Origin: Cubamyces lactineus
Lineage: Eukaryota > Basidiomycota > Agaricomycetes > Polyporales > Polyporaceae
DNA: 64,000 nucleotides
Assembly: GCA_022376465.1 (NCBI GenBank)
Contig: JACDTU010000028.1
Coordinates: 240,289 to 304,288, forward strand
Direction of reading: 5' to 3'
In this document: in pieces, positions 1 through 13,442 of the stretch
Position numbering within the stretch: position 1 is the first letter of the stretch
How the letters are laid out: every line of letters begins with the position of its first letter
Made by a program: the position numbers and the translations under genes
The notes under the pieces: model-generated
Seen by the model: only the letters and a program-made list of their open reading frames with translations
Databases searched by the model: none
What the model was told of the DNA's origin: nothing

Positions 1-60
1 CCCGGCGTAGAGGGCGGCAAACGTAAGAGCTCTCCGCCAGTCGACCAAGGTACGAACCAT
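1..60 (-). CDS. possible N-terminal piece of a gene leaving the window
   Basis: On the minus strand an ATG at 60-58 opens a frame that stays open to the window edge (20 codons, beginning MVRTLVDWRR and then turning hydrophobic, LTFAALYAG). This would suit the start of a membrane or secreted protein on the minus strand, head-to-head with the enolase gene. The stretch is too short to separate from chance, and no domain can be read. Confidence 0.2.
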   Translation of the reverse strand, partial: MVRTLVDWRRALTFAALYAG

Positions 61-1154
61 GTCTAGTCGAGTTCGTCAAGCGTAGGAAGAGTAGCTGGAC
101 GGGGTGAAAAGAGAACAGACTCGAACCTGGGATCCTAATATTCCCTCAAGCCCAAAGGAGGGTCCCTCCCTGTCTGATAGGATTTGCATCAGTTCTCAAA
201 TGCATAGATTATCAGAATGAAGAATGATGATCATGTGCCGTCGTCGTGCTGCGAGGCATGAGAAGGGGCGACGTTGAATCTGTGTCTATCGGGAATGAGT
301 AACCTGGGAAGCGCGATGATGAACCATGATGCGTATGCATGTGTTGCCAAGTTCCTACTATCCCACGTTTCGCAACCTTGCCTTGCCTGCGGGCCGCTCA
401 CGCCTTGGTTTCCTATAACTGACCCACATATTGTGAAGGTGCATGGGGAGAATTGTAGACGGCGTGTCAATTCATTGTATATCCAACGTAGTTCCCCGCC
501 CGCGCCTGAGTCAACAAAGCAAGCTAAGACGACTGTGAGAGCGCCAGGCCACTTACGGCCCTCACATACCGCCTCAAACTCAAAGGTCTACATACCCACG
601 ACCCATACGGATATTGTGGCTGGTATCGTCAGAAAGGATGTCATTCTGCGGCCCGTTGGTTCTAGGTGTGCGCAGCGATCCAGACGACCCCTCGAGGCTG
701 GGTCCTAGAGTCCGATGGCCGAAAGGAAGAACCAGTGAATAACGAATAGTACCGAGGCACGCCTCGTGCCGAACGAGAAGCCGCGAACGAATGCGTATGC
801 TTTCATTCGTCGTGCATCGATGTCGGACAAGTGGACATGAGACGCTGCGTTATACCTAGTCATAGCCAGGCGTTGGCTCGGCGTTCATAGACCTAGCCAA
901 TCAGCAAAAGTAGCTCGTCTGCGCTAAGGACCAACGGCCGATGGAGGAGAGTTTGACAAAGATACATGGTCCGAGAAGAGCAGTGTTCCAGAGTCGTTCG
1001 AATTCGAGTACAAGCCATGACTCGGGCGCTTCCAATCGACTATTCGAGGATGCAAAAGATAAGCGCCCGTGGCAGCGTGGGAATCTGACGCGATTGAAGA
1101 ACGCGCGCGAACTGGAGCGAGGCGATCATCCTCTCTTGCCCTCGTACCATCGAT
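61..1154. other. gene-free region upstream of enolase
   Basis: Only short overlapping frames without protein-like composition lie here. The last part before the enolase ATG is pyrimidine-rich (CCTCTCTTGCCCTC around 1130-1143), as is common just upstream of strongly expressed fungal genes. I see no tRNA, no repeat and no clear TATA box. Confidence 0.5.
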
Positions 1155-3069
<1,915 letters not shown>

Positions 3070-3503
3070 AAAGTTGCAAGGATATAGAAGGGGGCGTGTA
3101 TGTTCGAGAAGTAGTTGTACTCACACAATGTACCAACCCATACCAATCGTAACTGCTGTCTGTTGATATTGTCCCGTTGTGTGAGCAACCAGAACAGGGG
3201 TGAACGTGGTGTATACACGCGACGCGTCAATCGCGTGACCGTGTTGCTTATTGTGGCTAATTAGCGCATGTAGGCGCCGAAATAAGCTGTACTTGTTCAT
3301 GTTCTATCGCCCGCGTAGCAACTCTGTCTCGTCCCTCACCATTCTCACGCTTTGAACCCTCAAACAAACACATTTCGGACCGAGGCGTATGAGATAGGGC
3401 TAACTGTCGAGCCATGTAAGCCAACCCTGCAGACCATATTATGATGACATTCGAATGACCAAGCTCCACATGCAGGGAGCCAGGTACATCGTCCACGGTT
3501 GCA

Positions 3504-5373
3504 ATGGCAGGACCCAGCAGCCTCCCAGAGAGGCCCATAACCACCGAAGTGACTGAGAAGAAGCCTGACGACAAGAAAAGAAGACGTCCAAAACGTAAGC
3601 GGGTCGCGAGTGAAGCAGCTGCTACGGAGGGTGGCGAAGTTGGCACGAACGACGCGCCTGTGGAGACATACAGCACGCCATGGCTTGAGAAGATGGGGAC
3701 GACCGTGTACGAGAGCAAAGAACAGAGGTACGTCGCGCTTTGGGTGTGTGTTGGGTGTACGTGACGTGTTCGAACAGGTTGCACGACGAGATAGTCGCGT
3801 TCTTCGAGTACATGACGCCCACCGCGGACGAGCGCCATGCGCGGGCGATGGTCATTGCGCAGGTCGCAGAGGTTGTGAAGCGGCGGCTGCCCAAGGCGGC
3901 GGTGGACACCTTCGGAAGCGTCGCGCAAGACTTGTACCTCCCTGATGGGTATGCTCTACTATCATCTGGGGGCCCCGCTTGGATGTTTGACTGATATATG
4001 CGGGGTAGCGACACGGACCTGGTCATCTCAACCCCGCACACCTATGATGACGAGACGAAGAAGCGGGTATTATTCCAACTCTCTGCGCTCATGCGCAATT
4101 CGCATGTCACGGACTACGTCCAAGTCGTTCACCGTGCCCGGGTCCCCGTCATCTCCTTCAAGACTTCGCCAGACCTCGGTAAGCCCTACATAACAGCTCT
4201 TTACTGCTCCCAGTATTCATCCGTCCCGCGTAGGATCGCTCAAGATTGATATCAGCTTGAATGCGACTGACGGGCTGAATGCCGTGCCTATCCTCCGCGG
4301 CTACTTCGAGCGCATGCCCGCGCTCCGTTACCTAGTGCTCGCGCTCAAAAGCCTCCTTACCAGGCACCGCCTCAACTCCGCATCTAGCAGCGGGCTGAGC
4401 AGCTACGGCCTCATCTGCCTCGCCATCAGCTTTCTTCAGCTGAACCCTATGGGCCGGCCTGCCGAGTACATCGAGAAGCCGCTCGAGAGCGAGAGCCTGG
4501 GCGTGCTGCTAATGGACTTTTTGCAGTACTATGCAGACGTATTCCCGTATGAGACGTCGTATGTCTCCGTCACGCAGGGAAAGGTACTCTTGAAAGCGGA
4601 TAAGGGTTGGGTGAACGAGTCACGGCCGGAGAGCTTATGCATTGAGTGCCTGCTGAACCCAGGTACGCGTGTACACTATGTCGGTCGGCTTACCCGGGAT
4701 CCCTTGCTGAGCGATTTTTACACAGACAATGATGTTGGCAGGCCTACTAGCAAAATCAGAGCCATCCGCGCGCTGTTTAGGGAATCGCATGCCACCTTGG
4801 AATCGTACTCCTTCTCGCCTTCGCCTTCGCCTGATCCCACGAACGTCCTTGGGTCCATCCTGGGCGTATCCGAATCGGTATGATAATTTGTATGACGTGC
4901 TTCGCTCTGCAGTTTTGAACTCATACGGCGCAACTTGCTAGACTCTCGAGCACCGCGCGCTCCTCAAGTCGATCGTAGACTCTGGACGTCTCACGCAGGC
5001 TCTGCAAGACGTCCAACACTCAGGTCATCAATTTGGCGCTCCTGGTCGACGACCGCCGCCATCCTCGGCACAGCAGCCCTACCCGCCACCTCGACATTAC
5101 GCACGGGTCTCCGGCCACGGGGAGAACGAGCGACATCCACGCAGCGAGCCTCGCAGTCAACGTCCATCAACAAACCATAGTCTTCCCGCCAGACCTCCCA
5201 TGCACCCGAGCTTGCCTGCTCGACCTATGCCTCTCTCCAGTACGACCTCTCACCGCGTAGCGCAGGGTCCGAGCATAGGCTCTATGAGAGGTGGAGGCGG
5301 CGGGAGGGCGCCTAGTACCCGATTGATCGACAGACTAGACGAGCCACAGCCATCTAGGAGACGGAGGACGTAG
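3504..5373 (+). CDS. Trf4/Cid14-type non-canonical poly(A) polymerase
   Basis: Likely nuclear nucleotidyltransferase of the TRAMP-type surveillance complex, which adds short A tails to aberrant RNAs for exosome decay. Six exons join in frame: 3504-3727, 3778-3948, 4009-4178, 4234-4662, 4726-4877 and 4942-5373, giving 525 residues. A lysine/arginine-rich N-terminus (KKRRRPKRKR) could be a nuclear signal. The pol-beta-type active site is complete: FGS at about residues 120-122, D133 and D135 in GDTDLVIS, and the third acid D194 in KIDISLN. The PAP-associated domain follows (GLSSYGLICLAISFLQ; GVLLMDFLQYY). The C-terminus is long, proline/arginine-rich and probably disordered. The gene lies 434 bp after enolase on the same strand and is tail-to-tail with the GH20 gene. 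Cid-type terminal uridylyltransferases share the fold; the domain order favours Trf4. Confidence 0.9.
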
Positions 5374-5535
5374 GGTTCGTTGCCCAAGTGCACACTACTC
5401 TTGGATTGTACCGTTGACAGGATTTGTACACTATACTAGCTATGTATACCAACCACAGTCGCGTTCTACCTGGCCGGGTCAGAGTATGGTATCGATGTGA
5501 TGACCGCAAAACTTCTGGCGGGCGAAGCCTCGAAC

Positions 5536-7672
5536 TCAAGCACCTAGGGTGAGCTTGACGTCCTTGATCTTCCCGCGGAAGCCATCCCCACCGATCTGCG
5601 CCGACGGCGCAGCGAACGACATGTTGCCAAGCGCCATGTAGTCGCCCCAGATGTCCATGAGCGTGTACCAGTACCGGGGGTGCGTCTCGTCGCCGTCAAT
5701 GACCGCGTATGTGTACTCACGCGTAGCGTGGATCTCGACGGACGTGTAGCGCTGTGTAGGGAGGACGTATCCAAGAGCATAGAGCTGGCCGGTCGCCTCG
5801 AATGTCAGGTTCGCGACGTGCAGCTTAGAGTCAGCCCCGGAAAAGAGGAGGCCCGTGCTAGGCGTCTTGTCGTCGGGCATAACACTGAAGGACAGGGTAT
5901 ACGGAGGGCCGACGGACGGGACGAGGGTGTTCAGCGCTGTGTACGTGCCAGGCAGGTCGAGTACGACGTCCCCGTAGAGCGGCTTGACGACGCGGTTCAA
6001 GTTCTGGCCCGGTGCCGCGGCGTTAAGGAGCGGATACGCCGCATCGAACTGTGCGCGGGTGAGCGCGGTCTGGCGGACGTCGCTCCCGGCCCACGCCTTC
6101 TCCCCGAAGACGGCGACGCTCCGCGCGAGCTGGTAGTAGATCTCGAGCGCCGTCGTCGCGTTGTTGCCCCAGTCGTTCCAGAGCGCGAAGATCGACCCGC
6201 GGAGGTTCGGGTCGTCCGGGCTTGTGTTGTTCGACGGGTCCGAGGGCGAGAAGACGTTCGGCGCCCAGCCTTTGCCTCCCGGGGCGCCTGCCCAGATGAG
6301 GTCCTGGTTGAGCTCCTGTGGGAACTGCCCGCCCTCGGACGTCTTCCCGTCGAGGTAGAGGAAGACCTGCTCCGAGTTAATCACGCGGTAGCCCTTCTGG
6401 AGCAGCTGTACGGGGATGTCGTCGCCGGGGAAGTCCCAGTGCTGTATCGTGATGTCCTCCGAGACGGACATGGTCTTGCTCGGCTCGTTCGTGCCCCAGA
6501 TGCGGATCGACTTTCCCGCTTTGGACGAGATGTACGAGGACATCTCGTTCACAAAGGAGATGTAGTCGTTCGCCAGGGATGCGTCGTACTCGTCCGCGCC
6601 AATGGAAACCTCCGAAGCAGAAAACCAGGGCAGGAATTCGTCCCAGATGGATTTGATCGTCGGGATCGTCTCCGGGTACGAGAGGTTGAGGTGATCAGGG
6701 GCGCCGTTCTCCATAAGCTCCGGCTTCCACTGATTGATGACGAGAGAGTGGCCCGGAGTGTCGATCTCGGGAACGACGGTGATGCCGTGTTTCGCGCAGG
6801 TCTCTTGCATTGTCGTGAACTGCTGTTTCGTCCAACTCTCATTCTTGTGGGGTACCAAGCCGTCGATTGGAGAGCCGGGCGGAGGCTGGAAGCGGAACGC
6901 CGCATAAAGGTGTTTCCAGCCCTCGTTTCCGTCTCCGTATAGGAACGCGGGGTTCCACAGATTGTCAGACGCGTGGAGGTGCATCTCGTTGATCTTAAAG
7001 AACGATGCATAAATGCACAGGTCACCTGGTACACATATCACGACGGTTAGTCTACGTTCGAGAAGTTATAAAACCAACGCTCTCACCTAGGAAGGAGGCA
7101 TCGAACCAATGCCGTCCTGCGTCTAGCATGAATCCACGCACCTCCCACCCAGGGGAGTCGGTGATACTACCCGCAGGGAAAGAGACCCTCTTCTCGCCGT
7201 CTGCGAGTTGCAGAGCAGCTTGCTGTAGCAGCGTCCTCGTGCCCCACCAAACGCCTAGCGGCGCGGAGCTCTTCACGATCAGGGAGTCTTGTGACACCTC
7301 AATGTCGTAGCCCTCATCTGTCGCCTTGCCGTTGAATAGCTTGTACTTCAAAGACGTGTCCAAGGTCAAGTAGATGGTAGGTATACCGAAGGTGATGCCG
7401 GGAACAAATGGAGACAATAAAACAGGGGCTAGGGACACGTAACCGACGATGTCCTTGAGATCATCGCTGAATGTATCTGCGAAGTCGAGGAGGGACGGAG
7501 TGCCGTGGCCAGCGTATTTGCTGTCTACGAGGATTTGGACGACGGGAGAAAGTTCGAACGAGCCACGGGACGACTTGAAGGACGCAACGGAGGGTATTTG
7601 TGGCTTCAGACCATCGCTGCCTAAAGCCACCGAGCATACGGTGAGAACGAGAAGCGCTGCCCTGATGAACAT
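5536..7672 (-). CDS. secreted GH20 beta-N-acetylhexosaminidase
   Basis: Two exons (7672-7087 and 7025-5536) separated by a 61-base GT..AG intron give 691 residues. The N-terminus (MFIRAALLVLTVCSVALGS) is a clear signal peptide, so the enzyme is exported. It probably releases terminal GlcNAc (or GalNAc) from chitin oligomers or glycans by substrate-assisted catalysis. A GH20 N-terminal domain is followed by the catalytic barrel: RGFMLDAGRHWFD, KINEMHLHASDN, VVPEIDTPGHS, and the Asp-Glu pair at about 339-340 within SIGADEYD. The usual HxGGDE is therefore GADEY here, a variant form. Residues after about 510 form an extra beta-rich domain resembling concanavalin/laminin-G folds, which explains a length above the usual 550-600. 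Tail-to-tail with the Trf4 gene, head-to-head with the GDSL gene. Confidence 0.92.
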
Positions 7673-8285
7673 CTTGAGATGCTGGCCAGCTGCTTAGTCG
7701 CGTCACCTGGCATCATGGTCAGTAACTCCGAGGATGGAACGACTACTGTTGGGGATATCACTCACTGCGCCCCACGGTATGTGTTTGGTATCCGTCGGGG
7801 AGGGTCAGGCGCACTGTTCGTAATGTCGTGAGCCGTGTCGAGTATACATAGCTCATGCTTATCTCGATATATGCGAGCACATGGCGTTCAGGCCCGCCAG
7901 GTCAGACCGTGGCTGGCGTAGTGCGTAGCGAAAGCGGCCATGTCTTGATTCGAGGAAACGGAGTAGACCATGTGATCAGACCTGCGGGAGAGCGAATACG
8001 ATCGACCATGGCGCACGTCAAGCTCTCGAAACGCCGGCCCGTTCGGACCAACTTCGGCGAGCCCGAAATCGGCAAGTGAGCAGGATGAGAAGGCGTACTC
8101 GCTCAGCTGGCGGTCCCCGTACCCGCAGATGTTCTAAAGTTACAGAGGTCAGCTGTTGCACGTCGTGATCTTTTCAGCGAGCGTTATTTAATGCGCGAAC
8201 TTCGTCGCAAAAAGATGAGGTTCCACCGACTCTCCTTCGACGGATTTACGAGGCTCAAGACTCAAGAGTCTACCAGCTGCCCACC
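7673..8285. promoter_or_regulatory. shared promoter region between GH20 and GDSL genes
   Basis: The 613 bases separate two divergent genes for secreted hydrolases, so both promoters must lie here. A TATA-like TTATTTAA sits at about 8184-8191, roughly 95 bases before the GDSL ATG. A GTATAC-type element near 7838 could serve the other side. I could not recognise a specific activator site, and no ORF here looks real. Confidence 0.4.
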
Positions 8286-9667
8286 ATGTTGCTCGCTCGT
8301 TTCTCAGTCGTCATCCTCGGAGTCATCACCTTTGCCTACGGCCATGCCATCGGCGAAAAGAGAACACATAGCCACTCTCCCGGACATTGGGTAGCCGCAT
8401 GGACCGCGATGCCACAACTCACGGAGGCGGCGAACCTGCCGAACCCGCCGTTCAACACGACCGGCCTGGTCTTCAACAACAGCACCATACGCCAGACCAT
8501 TCACGTCACAGCCACCTCCCCACATATCCGCCTGCGTATCTCGAATGCCTTCGGCACGACCGACCTGCCCATCACCGAAGTCGCCATCGCCAAACCCCTA
8601 AACGGCGCCCCAGGAACGCCCGCAATCGACACCCGCACGGTGAAGAAGCTCACGTTCAGCGGTTCGCCGAGCTTCACCATTCCAAATGGCGCGCTCGCTG
8701 TCTCGGACCCCGTCGACTTCGAGGTCACAGCTGGGACAGAGCTCAGCATCAGCATATTCCTTGCCGACGGACAAGTCAGCAACGACATCACGAGCCATCC
8801 AGGAAGCAGGACCACAAGCTGGATGACCTTCGGGAACCAGGTCACGGCAGCAAACCTGACTGGCCCGGATTTGCAGAACGTTGCGCATTGGTTCGTTCCT
8901 TGCATCGCATGCACGAGCGAGCACTTATCGTTCACTTCCACAGGTACTTTATCAGCACCCTCGACGCCTGGGTGCCGAAGTCAGAGCGCACTGTTGCATT
9001 CGTCGGCGACAGCATCACCGACGGACGCGGCAGCGACACTGACAAGAACAACCGCTGGCCCGACCTTCTCTGGAACCGCGTTCACGCCTCCAAAGACCCC
9101 GTCCTGAACACACTCGCGTTCGCGAACCAGGCTGCGGGTGGAAACCGCATCCTCGCGGATGGCCTCGGACCTAACGCGCTGGGCCGTTTCGACAGGGACG
9201 TGCTCTCCCAGCCGGGGATTAGCTACGTCGTCGTCTTCGAGGGCGTGAACGATATCGGCGTCGCGGACGCTACCGAGGAGGCCCAGCAGGCGATTGGAGA
9301 CGCAGTCATCTCCGCATACAAGCAGTTCATTGTGCGCGCGCACGCCGCCGGACTGCCCATCTTCGCCGCAACCATCACGCCCTTCAGCGCGCCGAACTTT
9401 GACACCGCGCTCCAGCCATACTCGAGCCCCATCCGCGAGGCGACTCGCCAGCGAGTGAACAAGTTCATCCGGACGAGCGGCGCGTTCGACGGCGTCATCG
9501 ACTTCGATGCTGTAGTGCGCAATAACTCCGCGCCGAGCCAGCTCCAGGACGCGCTTCAGTCGGGCGACTACCTGCACCCAAACGAGGCTGGCTACACGAA
9601 GATGTCGAATGCGTTCCCTCTGAACCTCTTCAAGGAGTTCCAGGGTGGGGTCGACGGATGGGCGTGA
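8286..9667 (+). CDS. secreted SGNH/GDSL-type esterase
   Basis: Two exons (8286-8890 and 8944-9667; 53-base intron) give 442 residues. MLLARFSVVILGVITFAYGHA is a signal peptide, so the enzyme is probably secreted. The SGNH hydrolase core lies in the C-terminal half: block I FVGDSITDG with catalytic Ser at about 225, block II Gly in NQAAGGN, block III VFEGVNDIG with the oxyanion Asn, and block V GDYLHPN with Asp at about 409 and His at about 412. The first 200 residues (HWVAAWTAMPQL, then a beta-rich part) match the N-terminal domain of the fungal GDSL family that acts on acylated plant cell-wall material or other esters. The exact substrate cannot be read from sequence. Confidence 0.9.
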
Positions 9668-10175
9668 GGTCTGGGAGCGGCAAGAAAGTATCCTAACGAA
9701 CTTTGTAGTGCGCTGTAAAGTCGCTCTTAGTACGACTGTATGTGGGACGCGGCACCAAAAAAACATGTGCGACGTATACCGCAATTAAAGGCTGTTAACC
9801 TTCAAGAATATGGCTTGAACCTAATCAATCTACCTATGTTTGAGCTTGAAGCTCGTGCATGGTTACTGGCAGCTCGACGACAGCCTCGCATACGCGCTAT
9901 GTCGGTGGTCGCGGACTCAGCCTGATTGAAAATCTAAGGTATCGAGTGCAAATGGGGGTGCCGAGGGCGAACATGAAGGATCATGCCAGCTTTGACACAC
10001 AACAACTGTGGTGCTCCAGGGTGGGCTTTTCGGTAGTATACAATGCGAAGTCCGCCCGGGTAGTTGGTCGCGGAGGCCTGCAAGACGCATACACGTTGCA
10101 TACGTATCCATACATATGTGGACCCACATGAGATATTGAACATACGGTGAAAGACGAAGGCAGTGAGTCGAAAGT
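9668..10175. other. tail-to-tail intergenic region
   Basis: Convergent 3' flanks of the GDSL gene and Rps9. There is no protein-like frame. A/T-rich stretches at 9758-9840 would suit polyadenylation signals for either gene. Confidence 0.4.
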
Positions 10176-11024
10176 TTACTCCTCCTCTTCGTCGCCACCC
10201 TCCTCCTTCTTCGCAGCAGCGGCCATGCGCTTGCGCTTGACACGGCCGGGACGGCCACCACCGTATGGCGAAGTGAGGGCGAAGTCGATGTGCTTTTGAG
10301 AGTCGAGGCGAACGACGAACGAGGGGACGTTGACAATCTGCTTGCCAACACTACAGAGATTGTTAGCATTGTATTTGTTGGCGAGGTATAGAGGGAGTGC
10401 TAAGTACCGGATGTGCCTTTGCCTGATAAGGACACGGGCGTGGTGGATGGACTTGGCCAGGCCACTCTTGAAGACCTGAGTCTGGAGACGACGCTCCAAG
10501 AAGTCCTCGATCTTCAAGGACAACACGTAATCGAGACGCATGCGGGACTCGTCGAGCACACCAATGCGGACGAGACGGCGAATGAGGGCGTTACCCTCGA
10601 AGAGACGCTTGGGGTCCTTGTCGTCAAGCTTGAGCAGCTCACGGGCCGCACGACGGATCTTGGACAGGATGAGACCAATGCGCCAGATCTCGCGCTTGTT
10701 GCGGAGACCGTACTCGCCCGCGAGCTATACGACGCAGTTATATACAGTGTATTGATACGGTTGCATAGGATCAGAGACGCACCTTCAGCTCAGCATCGAG
10801 ACGAGCCGACTCGAACGGGCGACGGGGGACCTTGTAACTGTAAAGTTATCGCCAAAGCGATATGGGGCACGGCTATGATCAGCACGGTGCATCCCTCCAC
10901 TAAGTGGATCTTGAAGAATGAGAAAAAGGCTCACGTCTTGCTGTGGTTCCGCGGGGCCCTGGACGCGCATAGTCAGTACGACGATGCTGCACACACGACG
11001 ACGGCGAACACACTACCTAGGCAT
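10176..11024 (-). CDS. 40S ribosomal protein S9 (uS4)
   Basis: Small-subunit ribosomal protein uS4, needed for early 18S assembly and decoding fidelity. Five exons on the minus strand join in frame: 11024-11017, 10958-10935, 10837-10783, 10724-10408 and 10350-10176, giving 192 residues. The protein begins [20 protein letters not shown]; the next exon supplies the conserved [20 protein letters not shown] block. The S4 RNA-binding domain follows ([39 protein letters not shown]), and an acidic tail [10 protein letters not shown] ends the protein. The first exon has only eight coding bases (ATG CCT AG) and was chosen because it is the only upstream start that restores the MPR N-terminus in phase. 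The head-to-head neighbour is Rpl21. Confidence 0.95.
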
Positions 11025-11289
11025 TTTTCTTGAGGATGGCGGAGTCGACGGAGGAGCCTAGCGCTTGGCCTTGCGGACTGTTCTCTGGTGTGTACAAACT
11101 ACGGTAAACAATCAAGGTTCGGCGTCCGCCACAACTGTACAGCAGATTTCAGCCACTCGGCAACTTCCGGCCCCGACAAGGTTTGTACTATCGCAATAGC
11201 GTCGACACCAGCAAGAACGCCGACGACCGTTAGTACCCCCTGCTCGCTGCGCTTGACGTCCCGGAACTCATCTCCTCGTAGTCCTCAAG
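11025..11289. promoter_or_regulatory. bidirectional ribosomal-protein promoter
   Basis: Only 265 bases separate the start codons of divergent uS4 and eL21 genes, so both are driven from this interval. This gives a direct way to co-regulate a small- and a large-subunit protein. CTCATCTCCTCGTAGTCCTC just before the Rpl21 ATG is the pyrimidine-rich leader typical of ribosomal protein genes. No TATA box is visible. Confidence 0.6.
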
Positions 11290-11945
11290 ATGCCTCACTC
11301 CTACGGTTACCGGGCGCGTACGCGCGACATGTTCAAGCGGGGCTTCAAGGGTGCGGAACTTTGACCTTGTATCCGATTCCTGGAAAGCTGAGGACTTCGT
11401 CTTCAGAGCATGGCCCCATCAAGATGTCGACGTACCTCGTCAACTACCGCGTTGGCGATATTGTTGACATCAAGGCCAATGCTGCTCAGCAAAAGGGTAT
11501 GCCCCACAAGTTCTACCACGGGTCAGTAGTTCTTCAGAAAAGAACGCAAAATGTCCCTCCGGCTGACGAAGAGATGTATCGCAAAGTCGCACCGGTATTG
11601 TCTACAACGTGACGCCTCGCGCTGTCGGTATCATCATCAACAAGGTCGTCGGCAACCGCTACATCGAGAAGCGCGTCAACATCCGTGTTGAGCACATCAG
11701 GCACTCCAAGTGCAGGCAGGAGTTCCTCGATCGCGTCAAGCGCAACCACGATGCGCACGTTGAGGCGAAGGCTAAGGGCGGTTAGTAGAGTCTACTTAAT
11801 ACTCTAGTGTTCCACTCACGAATATCTCTTAGAGCGTGTCAACCTCAAGCGTCAGCCTGTCCTCCCCCGGGCCGCGCACACCGTCTCGATAAAGGACAAC
11901 GCGCCCCAGACGATGACCCCTGTACCCTACGAGACCACCATCTAA
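11290..11945 (+). CDS. 60S ribosomal protein L21 (eL21)
   Basis: Large-subunit ribosomal protein eL21. Four exons (11290-11350, 11407-11521, 11587-11780, 11833-11945) join in frame to 160 residues, the same length as the yeast protein. It starts [20 protein letters not shown]; the SH3-like core follows ([41 protein letters not shown]), and it ends in the conserved [14 protein letters not shown]. All introns are 52-66 bases with GT..AG ends. The conserved termini leave no doubt about start and stop. Confidence 0.96.
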
Positions 11946-12274
11946 AACATGCACCTTCTCGCCCTACCCGCCGCCGCATCCATCACGAGGTTTATGCTTG
12001 TCGTCTCTCATTCTATGTATGCACATGCATGAATACGCATAACATGGAAACACTGTACATCTAGGTGCATGACAGCTGGCCTGAATCCTCGGTGCTGTGT
12101 GATGAACGAAGCCATTACATTCAGAGTCATGTATAGCATTGTGCGCCGCTTTAGCTGAACGGTGTATGATTGCCCAAATCTGCTGAGGGCGACTCGCTAG
12201 CGCTAGCGCTGTGCGACTGATTGAGCATACACTTTGACGCTCATGAGACAACATCTCTCTCCTCGACCTTCATC
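11946..12274. other. intergenic region
   Basis: 3' flank of Rpl21 and promoter of the next gene on the same strand. No ORF, repeat or RNA gene is apparent. The repeated GCTAGCGCTAGCGC at about 12195-12208 is the only notable word. Confidence 0.4.
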
Positions 12275-13442
12275 ATGCCTTCTCATAGACGGCGGTCCTA
12301 TTCTCGCTCGCCTTCCAGAGACCGCTCCCGTTCTCGTTCGCCGGAAAGGAGCGCTGCGCTGCCTGAGGGCGTCTCTAAGATATCAGAGTCGGACTACTTC
12401 CTGAAGAATGACGAGTTCCAGGTGTGGCTGAAAGAAGAGAAGGGCAAGGTCTGTGTTCTGCCGCCCGACAGTGCCTTGTCGGAGACTCATATTGCTAGAC
12501 AACTACCGTCTGATTCTAGTACTTCAATGAATTGTCCGGAGATCGGGCTAGGAAGTGAGTTCCATCCGCTGAGTGACGGATTGTGTTCGATGTTGACTTG
12601 GAACTAGATACTTCCGCAAGTTCGTAAAGGTACGCTGCGGACGCCGCATGGTGTCCTTTATCTGTTAACGTGCCATATGCCTAGGCGTGGAATCGAGGCA
12701 AGCTATCAAGTATGATGAACTTTCAGCTGACTTCGTATGCTGTCATCTCACATTCACATCCGCAAGGGACCATCTATGCTGGCGAAAGTAGAGCCCCAAG
12801 CGCCAGTAGCCAGACAGCATACAAGTGGTCATTTGCCTCGAAGACCTCTCGTGCAGACAGTGACGCATTGCGGGCCGCGCGCGAAGAGATCGACAGTGCT
12901 ACCTGGAACCGTGCCCAATCCTCGCAGGCAGCACCCGGTCCCTCCAATGGGCGGGTCATTGGTCCCGCCATGCCATCTGCGTCGGACCGTGTCCTCGCGA
13001 AAGAAGCGGACGAGGAGTACCGCGCCGCGGAACGCGACTACCAGCGAAAGCGTGAGCGGAAGGAGGCCAAGGAGCGGCTGGAGGATCTGGTCGGCCCTAA
13101 GGAAATGGGGCGTGCTGGGCAGCTAGAGAAGAAGAAGGCTCAGCGCGAGGCAAACCGCGCATACAGAGAGAAAGGCGACGAAGGCCTCGAGCTAGACGAC
13201 ACCACTCTGATGGGGGGAGGGGATAGTTTCCAAGCGCAGTAAGTCTCGGCATCCTACAAACTCTTATTATAGCTCACCCATTAGCGAACAGACTCGCCCG
13301 ACGGGAAGCGGCCAAGCGTCGATATGAAGAAAAGAACCATGAGCGGATAAGTGCTGCCCGTGAGCGTGCGGACGCTCTTCGACAGAAGGACAAGGCGACC
13401 ATGGACATGTTCATGCAGATGGCGAAGGAGAAATTTGGTTAG
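12275..13442 (+). CDS. conserved RS-rich protein of unknown function
   Basis: Six exons (12275-12448, 12520-12554, 12608-12629, 12685-12709, 12767-13238, 13292-13442) join in frame to 292 residues. The N-terminus is an arginine/serine repeat (SYSRSPSRDRSRSRSPERS), as in splicing-associated nuclear proteins. A compact conserved core follows across the small exons: SDYFLKNDEFQVWLKEEKGK, YFNELSGDRARKYFRKFVKAWNRGKL, and QTAYKWSFASK. The rest is a charged, Arg/Glu/Lys-rich coiled-coil-like region ending MFMQMAKEKFG. I recognise the core as widely conserved but cannot attach a proven function; a role near pre-mRNA processing is inferred only from the RS domain. The exon of 22 bases and the neighbouring ones of 35 and 25 bases are very small. 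Confidence 0.8.

Noticed and set aside
101..180. tRNA-like stretch on the minus strand (GGTTCGAGTCTG)
   Set aside because: The T-arm word is present, but the T stem does not pair and no D-arm, anticodon arm or acceptor stem can be folded around it.
274..708. 144-codon ORF upstream of enolase
   Set aside because: Protein composition is irregular, with no motif, no intron logic and no support from neighbours.
5680..6942. 420-codon plus-strand ORF
   Set aside because: Antisense shadow of the GH20 gene; composition is Arg/Val/Asp-rich without any motif.
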